Virus record (IMG/VR): IMGVR_UViG_3300032285_001890
Coordinates: 1 to 26,525 of that record
DNA: 26,525 nucleotides
DNA from: a virus
Reading direction: 5' to 3' (one strand)
In this document: positions 15,149 through 21,670 of the stretch, piece by piece
Numbering within the stretch: position 1 is the first letter of the stretch
How the letters are laid out: each line of letters starts with the position of its first letter
Notes under the pieces: generated by a model
Databases searched by the model: none
Seen by the model: only the letters and a program-made list of their open reading frames with translations
What the model was told of the DNA's origin: nothing
Position numbers and translations under genes: made by a program

Positions 15149-15325
15149 TTAATTGCGCTTCATAAACTCTATAGCAGAATCCCAACCTTTGGAAAATTCA
15201 TCTTGCATCATCTCGTGATGCCAGCTGGCAATTTTCTTTTCGTACCACACCATGCACTGTGCAATGGTGACTGATACACCCATAATCATGGCAGTGATTG
15301 CCAACCCAACAAGTATTATGTTCAT
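15149..15325 (-). CDS. Small membrane protein
   Basis: The 58-aa product has one N-terminal membrane helix (residues about 3-24, MNIILVGLAITAMIMG...) and a charged C-terminal tail. ATG 15325 overlaps the upstream stop as TAATG and has AAGG about 9 nt before it. No family is recognised. It is the last gene of the first early block. Confidence 0.7.
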   Translation of the reverse strand: MNIILVGLAITAMIMGVSVTIAQCMVWYEKKIASWHHEMMQDEFSKGWDSAIEFMKRN

Positions 15326-15666
15326 TATTTCGCCTTCGTGATTCGTAAACCACCAGCACGCGTGGTTTCTTTTTTGCATTCCATGATTTTCTTGGCAGTG
15401 TTTAGTTCGCCATTCTCGATCAGCTCGTACAGTAACGCATCAATGCTTTTAGTGTCGTAACTGTGGCTGGTGGTTGATTCTGTTACCATCGCACTGCCAA
15501 TGTGTGCCAGCTTCACATTGCCACCCATGGCAATAGTCAATGTTTCGATGTTCTTGCGAATATCTTTTTGTGTTGCTTCGAGTGCTACAATCTCCGAATC
15601 AAGTTCAAAGTAATCACGCATTGATACTGCCAACAATTCCTGATCTGTGCTGTAGTTATTAGTCAT
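15325..15666 (-). CDS. Hypothetical early protein
   Basis: This 113-aa soluble protein has an N-terminal helical, coiled-coil-like segment (about 16-50) and a C-terminal part ending in KETTRAGGLRITK. GGAG lies 10 nt before ATG 15666, which overlaps the upstream gene by 8 nt. The C-terminus resembles small phage proteins of unknown role that I cannot name. Confidence 0.7.
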   Translation of the reverse strand: MTNNYSTDQELLAVSMRDYFELDSEIVALEATQKDIRKNIETLTIAMGGNVKLAHIGSAMVTESTTSHSYDTKSIDALLYELIENGELNTAKKIMECKKETTRAGGLRITKAK

Positions 15667-16045
15667 GATTTAGATTCTCCAATCGTGCTACATATTGATG
15701 TTTGTCGAGTGTTACGCCATTGCCATAGTACATCGTGTTTCGCCACACGCGCCATTCTCCCTGACTGTCACTGAATGTAATGTTTTCTACATACTGGCAG
15801 CGATAAAATACGCTGCCATCAGTGCCAGGTGATGAATGCCACGCCACGCCACCAGCCATGAAACCTGTTGCACGTACCACGTATACTGTACCAACTGGCA
15901 TTGGGTATGTAGCGTCAAGATAGCTGGTGGTTTTCAGGTGATTAATCAAATTACCCATAGTGCCATCAGCCTGGTGCACCATTGCCAATACGTGCAGCCA
16001 CTGTGCATCTGTCATAACGATAAACCGATTATAAATAGTGGTCAT
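15659..16045 (-). CDS. Hypothetical early protein
   Basis: The 128-aa product is assigned from ATG 16045, with TAGGA 11 nt upstream. The longer frame to 16126 would start inside a perfect inverted repeat and is disfavoured. The sequence is beta-rich with many aromatic residues, and no family is recognised. A later ATG at 16015 is also possible. Confidence 0.6.
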   Translation of the reverse strand: MTTIYNRFIVMTDAQWLHVLAMVHQADGTMGNLINHLKTTSYLDATYPMPVGTVYVVRATGFMAGGVAWHSSPGTDGSVFYRCQYVENITFSDSQGEWRVWRNTMYYGNGVTLDKHQYVARLENLNHD

Positions 16046-16104
16046 ACCTGCGCTATTCCTATCTTGTATAATGACGTTGCGAATACCTGTGCTAGTTCGC
16101 TTTG

Positions 16105-16134
16105 GGCCTGCAGTGTGTTGTTCCACTGCAGGCC
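16105..16134. promoter_or_regulatory. Perfect hairpin in intergenic region
   Basis: An 11-bp perfect inverted repeat (GGCCTGCAGTG at 16105-16115 with 16124-16134) has an 8-nt loop and no T tract on either side. It lies between the stop at 16144 and the start at 16045. It could be an RNA processing or stability element, a weak terminator, or a protein-binding site. Confidence 0.6.
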
Positions 16135-16143
16135 GTGTTGTGC

Positions 16144-16365
16144 CTAGAAATTGCCTGCTTCGTAATCCGCGCGTAGCATTTGCACCAACATCATTGCGTC
16201 CTGTTCAGTGCTGGTAGTGAATGATTTGGCCTTATCACCTGCCACCACTTCCACCAACCATTTGCCTAATTCGCTATACACAAACCATACAAACTCGCGA
16301 TTACGGCCGTGTGCCATCAGTTTTAGATTCTCTGGCATTGCGCTGCGCTTCCTTCCTTTTCTCAT
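16144..16365 (-). CDS. Hypothetical early protein
   Basis: This 73-aa protein has a Lys/Arg-rich N-terminus and FVWFVYSELGKWLVEVV as its core. ATG 16365 has GAAGG 6 nt upstream. Starting there overlaps the RHH gene by 65 nt, so ATG 16338 (after AAGGAAGG) or 16317 are alternatives. No family is recognised. Confidence 0.6.
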   Translation of the reverse strand: MRKGRKRSAMPENLKLMAHGRNREFVWFVYSELGKWLVEVVAGDKAKSFTTSTEQDAMMLVQMLRADYEAGNF

Positions 16366-16507
16366 TTAAGGCCTTCAATATTGGTGACGTAAGCAGCATT
16401 ATTACCATGCTGGTACGCGTCAAACCCTTGCCTTCCGCCAATGCATCGATGCTGTCAACCAACACTGCTGGCAATCGTAACATTACCATCCGCTTTTTAT
16501 CCGACAT
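16301..16507 (-). CDS. Ribbon-helix-helix DNA-binding protein
   Basis: The 68-aa product has a CopG/Arc-type RHH domain: strand KRMVMLRLP (5-13), helix LVDSIDALAEGKG, then LTRTSMVIMLLTSPI. It has a basic C-terminal tail rich in Lys and Arg. It is probably a dimeric repressor of early genes. Its start overlaps the upstream gene by 11 nt, with only a weak binding site, which suggests coupled translation. Confidence 0.8.
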   Translation of the reverse strand: MSDKKRMVMLRLPAVLVDSIDALAEGKGLTRTSMVIMLLTSPILKALNEKRKEAQRNARESKTDGTRP

Positions 16508-16778
16508 TCAAATTACTCGCACTAAAATCAATGTGATCAATAACCACCTGCAGGCCGTACATTGCCAGCTCTTGCATGATGTGCTGTGCATTACCCCATG
16601 TGCTACTATAAACCTTGCCATTGGTTTCTTCAGTCATGCACCACCACGCGCCATCTTGCCACAATGTAATGCCAGTCATCTCATCATCATGCACCACCAT
16701 TGCACACCACACGCGTTTGTGGTTTTCTGGTGTGCCTACTACTTCGCGCTCAAAATACATCTTTGGTTGTTCACTCAT
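16497..16778 (-). CDS. Hypothetical early protein
   Basis: This 93-aa protein has several Trp residues (RVWCAMVVHDDE, WQDGAWWCMTEE). GGAAGG lies 9 nt before ATG 16778, which overlaps the upstream stop as ATGA. No family is recognised. It is probably one of the early host-interaction or regulatory proteins in this block. Confidence 0.7.
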   Translation of the reverse strand: MSEQPKMYFEREVVGTPENHKRVWCAMVVHDDEMTGITLWQDGAWWCMTEETNGKVYSSTWGNAQHIMQELAMYGLQVVIDHIDFSASNLNVG

Positions 16779-17035
16779 TGTGGTCTACCTTCCATTAACT
16801 CCATAATCATTTTGATATCAGCTGCCAGCCGTTCCAATTCGGCAATACGTGTTAGCACAATGCCTAGTGCATCATTTACCATTTGCACCTGTGGTTTGTG
16901 GCCAGATATAACTACCTTCAGGTGATCGTGATTATGGTCTGCACTCACTGCCACTTCATTCATACCGTAGCGTGCAAAATGATTTGCATTGATAGTGTAC
17001 AAATCTCGCACTAACGTTTTTTTGGTATCACTCAT
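16775..17035 (-). CDS. Hypothetical early protein with C-terminal helix
   Basis: The 86-aa product has a His/Asp cluster (ADHNHDHLK) and a long amphipathic C-terminal helix (about 53-82) suited to oligomerisation. AAAGG stands about 8 nt before ATG 17035, two bases after the previous stop. No family is recognised. Confidence 0.7.
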   Translation of the reverse strand: MSDTKKTLVRDLYTINANHFARYGMNEVAVSADHNHDHLKVVISGHKPQVQMVNDALGIVLTRIAELERLAADIKMIMELMEGRPQ

Positions 17036-17036
17036 G

Positions 17037-17210
17037 TTATTCGCCTTTCACAGTTTCTGGCAATGCCTTGTAGTACCACGGGTATGCTGCACTGATCAGT
17101 GCAAATATTCTTCGATTGTAGCTAGCCATGCCTACCTGATCATTGCGACGTTCTGCGCGTTGGTACCAGAATGACAATAACTGAAATTCGTATTCTTGCT
17201 GTGCATTCAT
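17037..17210 (-). CDS. Small hypothetical early protein
   Basis: This is a 57-aa protein (MNAQQEYEFQLLSFWYQRAE...) with many Tyr, Trp and Arg residues. AGGAG lies 8 nt before ATG 17210; another ATG sits two codons earlier (17216) but is too close to the binding site. It fills the gap between its neighbours almost exactly. The function is unknown. Confidence 0.75.
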   Translation of the reverse strand: MNAQQEYEFQLLSFWYQRAERRNDQVGMASYNRRIFALISAAYPWYYKALPETVKGE

Positions 17211-17222
17211 GTTCATTACTCC

Positions 17223-17426
17223 TTATTGCTTCACAATTGCGTCAATTTGGCCGCGGCTCGTGGTCACCTGGTACACTACTGCACCAGTCATGTAGCGTAA
17301 AAATAACACTTTGGCTTCCAACCATTCGCCATAGTGCTCATTGATGGCAGCCTGCACTGCCTTGCTACGGCCTTGTGCGTAAATTTCGTAAATATTTCCA
17401 TCAATGCAAATCATAAACTTTGGCAC
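17223..17426 (-). CDS. Hypothetical early protein (GTG start)
   Basis: The product is 67 aa if translation begins at GTG 17426, which has AGGGG 6 nt upstream and follows the previous stop by one base. ATG 17441 and ATG 17414 are alternatives with poorer spacing. The sequence (KFMICIDGNIYEIYAQGRSK...) suggests a small alpha/beta fold. No family is recognised. Confidence 0.65.
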   Translation of the reverse strand: MPKFMICIDGNIYEIYAQGRSKAVQAAINEHYGEWLEAKVLFLRYMTGAVVYQVTTSRGQIDAIVKQ

Positions 17427-17427
17427 G

Positions 17428-17658
17428 CTACACCCCTTCATTGTAAATAGCGACGGCCCCAACAATTACGGTTCCATGCTTCGTGTGCTTCGTGACCTGT
17501 GCAATGCGTGTTTCCGAATCAAACCAAATGCCATACTGCTGGCGTGCAGGATTCAACCCAAACGATTTGAGTGCAGCACTCCGAATATCAACCGCCTGCA
17601 CGGTTTTCAATTCGCCACCAATCTTCTTGACTGACCACCACTTGCGTGTACCTGCCAT
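17428..17658 (-). CDS. First early gene, hypothetical
   Basis: The 76-aa protein (MAGTRKWWSVKKIGGELKTV...) resembles its downstream neighbour in size and alpha/beta pattern. ATG 17658 follows AAAGGTG by 6 nt and a promoter (17700-17728) by about 40 nt. The frame extends to ATG 17760, but that part overlaps the promoter and a hairpin and lacks a binding site. As the first gene of the early operon it may act soon after infection. Confidence 0.7.
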   Translation of the reverse strand: MAGTRKWWSVKKIGGELKTVQAVDIRSAALKSFGLNPARQQYGIWFDSETRIAQVTKHTKHGTVIVGAVAIYNEGV

Positions 17659-17699
17659 GTTGTTCACCTTTTCTATGCTAGTGCGAATTGCCTGCCATG

Positions 17700-17728
17700 A
17701 TTGTACATCATTTTGATATACATTGCAA
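17700..17728 (-). promoter_or_regulatory. Early promoter proximal to the first early gene
   Basis: TTGCAA (17728-17723) and TACAAT (17705-17700) are separated by 17 bp. The expected RNA start is about 35 nt before ATG 17658. Its spacer carries an 18-of-19 match (17707-17725) to the promoter at 10022-10051. Confidence 0.7.
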
Positions 17729-17745
17729 TAGGCAATTTTGGCGCA

Positions 17746-17783
17746 ATAAACCCCAATCATGTGTACAGTAGATTGGGGTTTAT
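17746..17783. promoter_or_regulatory. Leader hairpin 2
   Basis: A perfect 13-bp stem (ATAAACCCCAATC at 17746-17758 with 17771-17783) closes a 12-nt loop. No T tract follows on either strand. It lies just upstream of the early promoter, so it may be an operator-like site or part of a leader RNA from the promoter at 17950-17978. Confidence 0.6.
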
Positions 17784-17873
17784 CTCGCGTATTAATTTCG
17801 GTACCACGCGCGCCAGCTGTGCGATCAAAATCGTTATTTAGTGACTGCCTAGACTAGCAATCAGATTGTATCA

Positions 17874-17920
17874 CACAAACGCCACGCATGCGATTTGCGT
17901 GGCGGTCCGTGGCGTTTGTG
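17874..17920. promoter_or_regulatory. Leader hairpin 1 with two mutually exclusive pairings
   Basis: CACAAACGCCACG (17874-17886) pairs perfectly with 17908-17920. Inside, CGCCACGCA (17880-17888) pairs equally well with 17896-17904. Both right arms contain CGTGGCG and compete for the same left arm. The element would lie near the 5' end of RNA from the TATAAT promoter. It could be an attenuator, a terminator for the tail operon, or a binding site. Confidence 0.6.
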
Positions 17921-17949
17921 CGGCGCGTTGAAGTATGTTCGACAAAACG

Positions 17950-17978
17950 ATTATAGCACACTTTTACCATGGTGCAAC
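17950..17978 (-). promoter_or_regulatory. Distal early promoter
   Basis: A perfect TATAAT (17955-17950) has TTGCAC (17978-17973) 17 bp upstream. The -35 box lies inside the 3' end of the upstream tail gene. RNA from here would carry a leader of about 280 nt that includes both hairpins before the first early gene. Confidence 0.6.
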
Positions 17979-18281
17979 AGGCCATGGTGGTGCACTCCAA
18001 TCATTCACATTCACCTGTTTTGGATAATCGCGCAATGCCTGACGATACACACGCCATTGCTGTACCTGTGCAGCAGTTAATGGCACGTCTGGTAATTGTG
18101 TCCAGTCTGATTCCTGTAGTAACTGATCTCGATATTCACGCACATTATCCATGGCTTGCGGCTGTAGTGGTGAATCCACTACATAACTGCCAGCTGGTGG
18201 CGTATCGTAATAGGTGCCAAATTCATCTACATATAAAAATGCAATTTTTGGCACTGCCATAAGTAAACGGTAAATAATCAT
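17964..18281 (-). CDS. Tail fibre assembly chaperone-like protein
   Basis: The 105-aa product carries the pattern ESDWTQLPDVPLT followed by WRVYRQALRDYP, characteristic of phage tail-fibre assembly chaperones (Phage_tail_APC type). It lies last in the tail operon, right after receptor-binding candidates, as expected. ATG 18281 overlaps the upstream stop as ATGA. Such proteins help fibre proteins fold or trimerise and are usually not in the virion. Confidence 0.8.
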   Translation of the reverse strand: MIIYRLLMAVPKIAFLYVDEFGTYYDTPPAGSYVVDSPLQPQAMDNVREYRDQLLQESDWTQLPDVPLTAAQVQQWRVYRQALRDYPKQVNVNDWSAPPWPVAPW

Positions 18282-18760
18282 GTTTGGCTTCCTGTTAATT
18301 GTGTAATGTGCAAAAATGGTGATTCGGCCACGGCGCCATCAGCAGCAACGTTAATAGATACATTGCCATTTGGCACTACTCTGATTTGCAGTGTGTCACC
18401 AGTAGTGAAATAACGCACCATGGTGGCAACATGGTAATTTGTTGATATTGGCGAATTACCAAAATACCCAATGTTGGTGCCGTTGATTTGTCGTTGTGTA
18501 AACAACGTTACATTTCCTGATGTTTGCAAGAAACACTGCACTGCATAATAACCTGTGGTTGGCATAGTAATTGTATCTGTTGACCACGTAAAACCATTGT
18601 TTCTCGTTTCGGTTTGCCATGTAATCAACGTGCCAGCAGTGGTAATTGATAATGATGCCGATCGAGTAAGTGTAAGGCATGCACCTGGCGTTTCTACGCG
18701 CTGCAGGTCCTGTACTTCACTCATTACACTTGCAAGGTTATTGGTTATTAAGTTTGACAT
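18278..18760 (-). CDS. C1q/TNF-like jelly-roll protein, receptor-binding candidate
   Basis: This 160-aa protein has a short helical N-terminus (about 1-22) followed by a beta-sandwich pattern like C1q-type domains. These are TRNNGFTWSTDTITMPTTGYYAV, split here as NNGFTWSTD and ITMPTTGYYAVQC, then FTTGDTLQIRV near the end. Such domains form trimers at fibre tips and bind host surfaces. It starts inside the last codons of the upstream gene (23-nt overlap), with GGGAG 12 nt before ATG 18760. Confidence 0.7.
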   Translation of the reverse strand: MSNLITNNLASVMSEVQDLQRVETPGACLTLTRSASLSITTAGTLITWQTETRNNGFTWSTDTITMPTTGYYAVQCFLQTSGNVTLFTQRQINGTNIGYFGNSPISTNYHVATMVRYFTTGDTLQIRVVPNGNVSINVAADGAVAESPFLHITQLTGSQT

Positions 18761-19838
18761 TTACTGATTCACTCCCATTACTATCAAACTTCATTTCTAC
18801 ACCTTGCACCTTTTGCGTTACTAGCGTGCCATTGTCATTAATGCTGACTAAATCACCAAAAAAGTAATCACGGCCGTATTTAAAGGCTGCGTTTTGTGTA
18901 AGCTTGGCTGCATAGCTGGTGCGCTTTTTTGCCTGCAGTGCTAGTGTGCTATCACCAATGCTGTTGTAATTGGCAGCAGTGGTGCCAGCTCCCTGATTGC
19001 GTGAATCAATAAACTGTTCTCGATTCGATAAACCCGTATTGAGTGATGCAGGTCTGCTGTACATGCCACGTGCCAGTGATTCGCCATTGCCACCTAATAT
19101 CACATTGGTAAAATCTTGCACTCGATCAGTCACTACTTGCAATTCTGCAATAGTGCCAGTGGCCACTGATAGAATCACTGTACTACTTCGATTGGTTCCG
19201 CGTTGCCCTAAATACCACGTAAATGTGTACGTGGCTGGTGCAGTCCATACCATATCAAAATCACCACCATTGCCTATAGCCACCTTCTGCATTACATCTA
19301 ACAGATTTTGCATGCTACAGGCAATGCTTACTGTGCTACCACCGCCAGCACTTGCAGCAGTGGTCATACCAGTAGTATTGCCATTAATAATGCGTTGTGA
19401 CGTGGTGCCAGTCACTGCCAGATTTGTGCAATTGTAATTGAACAATGTTTTTAGAATTGTTTCAGCAGGCACTGCAGAAAATACACTCCTATTCGCCACG
19501 TTGGCACGATATGCCACCACACGATCAGATAGCAGGGCCATCATTGACACGGCCGTGATTTGGTAGATTGTTTGCGTACTAACCACTCGTACAATCTTAC
19601 GAATCATGCCAGCAAATTCAACACTTGCAGAAATGCCTTGTGCGCTGTCCTGGCGTGTCACTGACACAATATACCCATACTGCAGGTACTGTGCGTTAGG
19701 TGACGTGCTGGCCATGGTAAACGTCAAACCACCAATAGCATTTACCTGCCTACTGATCCCCAATTGCAAATAATCCGTGGCAATGGTTTGAATCACGCCA
19801 CTGGCATTGTAAATTGTCATTGTATAAAGTGGTGCCAT
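18738..19838 (-). CDS. Baseplate/tail protein of the ReqiPepy6 Gp37-like type (Tal-like)
   Basis: The 366-aa protein has features of the siphovirus Gp37-like baseplate family: a Dit-adjacent position, the N-terminal pattern YLQLGISRQVNAIGGLTFT, and a middle QDFTNVILGGNGES segment followed by YGRDYFFGDLVSIND near the C-terminus. These proteins form the hub under the distal tail ring. The start at 19838 is three bases after the previous stop without a clear binding site, so translation is probably coupled. Confidence 0.75.
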   Translation of the reverse strand: MAPLYTMTIYNASGVIQTIATDYLQLGISRQVNAIGGLTFTMASTSPNAQYLQYGYIVSVTRQDSAQGISASVEFAGMIRKIVRVVSTQTIYQITAVSMMALLSDRVVAYRANVANRSVFSAVPAETILKTLFNYNCTNLAVTGTTSQRIINGNTTGMTTAASAGGGSTVSIACSMQNLLDVMQKVAIGNGGDFDMVWTAPATYTFTWYLGQRGTNRSSTVILSVATGTIAELQVVTDRVQDFTNVILGGNGESLARGMYSRPASLNTGLSNREQFIDSRNQGAGTTAANYNSIGDSTLALQAKKRTSYAAKLTQNAAFKYGRDYFFGDLVSINDNGTLVTQKVQGVEMKFDSNGSESVNVKLNNQ

Positions 19839-19841
19839 GAA

Positions 19842-20762
19842 TTACAACCGTGTACAAACAATGTATGAATCAGTCACACTACGTGACGCTACACTAGCCC
19901 ATGCCTGCAAAAAATAGTTATTTGGCGTGCCTGACGTTACCGTAATTGCATACGTGACACTGCCACGGTATGTGCTGCTGGTAGCAAAATTTGCTGCAGA
20001 CATTAAATTAAATCCTACTCCTAGATTTTGAATTAATGCCATACGCGTGCCAGTGGCATTGCTATCAAACGTGATTTGAAAATCAAACTGATACACACCA
20101 GACTGGTAAATAGTAATTTGGCCATTGGTTGTATTAAACGTCATGCTACCATCAGCACTCGACACACCAGCAGCGTAATTTGCAAGTGCATAGTATGTTG
20201 ATGCACTGACTAATGATACGGTGCCGCCATTGCCTTGGCAGTACTGCTGTGTGCGTTGCTGGCGTGCGTTTGCATAGGCATTGTATGGTGTGATTACTGA
20301 TACAAGGCCAGATGCCACTGTTACCGTGCCAAGTGTAATATAGGGCTGTGCAGCAGTAGATAATTGTGCACTCGTGGCCAGTGCCAGCCGTGTGGTTTTG
20401 GTGGCAATGGTGGTACCTGCCACTGATCGCGTAACAGTAACACTTGCACCAGATTCATTGGCTAGGATAACCAAAAAATACGTACCATTCGCCACGGCTC
20501 CAACAGCAATACTGGCACTGCTGGTATTCTCGTATAAATAACCACCAGTAACTGTGGTTGTGCCTGTGGCCACCACTGCACTGCCATCTGCAATGGCAAG
20601 TGTTGCAGTGCCTGTACCTGATTGTGCCAAATAACTGCCTTGCAGTAACACGCCAATGCCTAATGTTTTTGCTTCAATAACTGTCATACGTGCAGAATCA
20701 TAACCCGATACAGGGCCATCGCCAGTGCCAGTGGTGGCATACCCAATTGATTGTTCAGCCAT
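19842..20762 (-). CDS. Tail/baseplate protein with C-terminal C1q-like domain
   Basis: The 306-aa protein is Ser/Thr/Ala/Gly-rich. Residues 1 to about 165 look like repeated beta strands of a baseplate or upper-fibre part. Residues about 180-306 have a C1q/TNF-like pattern (GQITIYQSGVYQFDFQIT; TRMALIQNLGVG; VTYAITVTSGT). It is a receptor-binding or baseplate-wedge candidate between Dit and the Gp37-like protein. AGGAG lies 9 nt before ATG 20762. Confidence 0.65.
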   Translation of the reverse strand: MAEQSIGYATTGTGDGPVSGYDSARMTVIEAKTLGIGVLLQGSYLAQSGTGTATLAIADGSAVVATGTTTVTGGYLYENTSSASIAVGAVANGTYFLVILANESGASVTVTRSVAGTTIATKTTRLALATSAQLSTAAQPYITLGTVTVASGLVSVITPYNAYANARQQRTQQYCQGNGGTVSLVSASTYYALANYAAGVSSADGSMTFNTTNGQITIYQSGVYQFDFQITFDSNATGTRMALIQNLGVGFNLMSAANFATSSTYRGSVTYAITVTSGTPNNYFLQAWASVASRSVTDSYIVCTRL

Positions 20763-20767
20763 GGTGG

Positions 20768-21670
20768 TTATACTCCTATAAATCTGTCATTGTACGTAAG
20801 CGTTACTGCACTTGCAGACGTGCCAGCCGTGGCAGTAATTGAAATGGTATTCACGCCACCAGTTATTTGTGGCATTGGTGCCAGATTAAACGTGGCTAGA
20901 TTTGATGCAGCACTGATGTTTGATAGTACATTTGCACCTGTTTGATCCACTACTGTTTTATATCCATAGCGTAAATCAAATGTATATGTAGTGCCAGCCG
21001 CAATGTTGGCAGTCAATGTGATGCTGTCACCAGTGCTGGTGTTCTGAATAATCAAACTATTTAACGGCCCTACTGCCACAATGTTGGGGTATGTATTCCA
21101 CGTGCCAGTATACGCCACGGCCGTATTAACACTGATAGTGCCACCTGCACCATACGTTACAGGGTATAAACGCGGTATAGGTGTAGGAGTGCCTAAAATG
21201 GCAGGTGTACCAGCAATGATGTTCTGTACAGGGTTGTACCAGGTAGGATCATCTGCACGCATCTGCACAATGGTTTTCACGCTATAGCCTGATTTTGCAT
21301 CTACATCGAGTGACAAGCCGCCTAATATTTTTGTGGCGATGGCACGCTGTGTACCATCAGCTCGTGTGATGGTAAGCACACCAACCACGTTTGATGGTGA
21401 AAATATCGCTAGTAATTTATCTCTGATTAAATAGTGGTCTGTAATGTTGGTAGCAGTAATGATGAATGGCAATTGCAACACTCTTGGATCAAGGCGAAAA
21501 TCTACATCTGAATCACCCTGCTGCAGCGGCCCGCGCTGCGTGATTCGATGTAATGGTGCCATGCCAAATCCTAAATCACCCAAATACCCAAACGTTAGAC
21601 CTGATACTGCATCATAGCCATTGAGTGTGTATGTGGTGCCTTGTATCGTGTAGGTAAGTGTATATGGCAT
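20768..21670 (-). CDS. Distal tail protein (Dit)
   Basis: The 300-aa protein follows the tape measure gene, overlapping as TAATG. It has the N-terminal Dit-like pattern: GMAPLHRITQRGPLQQGDSD, then FRLDPRVLQLPF and DHYLIRDKLLAIFSP. The C-terminal half is beta-rich. Dit forms a hexameric ring joining the tail tube to the baseplate. The assignment comes from both the N-terminal pattern and gene order. Confidence 0.8.
   Translation of the reverse strand: MPYTLTYTIQGTTYTLNGYDAVSGLTFGYLGDLGFGMAPLHRITQRGPLQQGDSDVDFRLDPRVLQLPFIITATNITDHYLIRDKLLAIFSPSNVVGVLTITRADGTQRAIATKILGGLSLDVDAKSGYSVKTIVQMRADDPTWYNPVQNIIAGTPAILGTPTPIPRLYPVTYGAGGTISVNTAVAYTGTWNTYPNIVAVGPLNSLIIQNTSTGDSITLTANIAAGTTYTFDLRYGYKTVVDQTGANVLSNISAASNLATFNLAPMPQITGGVNTISITATAGTSASAVTLTYNDRFIGV

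Larger units (their letters stand above)
17659..17963 (-). promoter_or_regulatory. Early control region / structured leader
   Basis: These 305 bases hold no supported gene. From upstream to downstream on the minus strand they contain a TATAAT promoter, a complex hairpin with two alternative pairings, a spacer with small dyads, a second hairpin and a second promoter. The region separates the end of the tail operon from the early operon. It is the only long gene-free stretch in the window. Confidence 0.7.

Noticed and set aside
16046-16126. N-terminal extension of the gene at 15659-16045 to ATG 16126
   Set aside because: The extension starts within a perfect inverted repeat and no binding site precedes it.
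17659-17760. N-terminal extension of the first early gene to ATG 17760
   Set aside because: It would run through a promoter and the arm of a hairpin and has no ribosome binding site. ATG 17658 has a good one.
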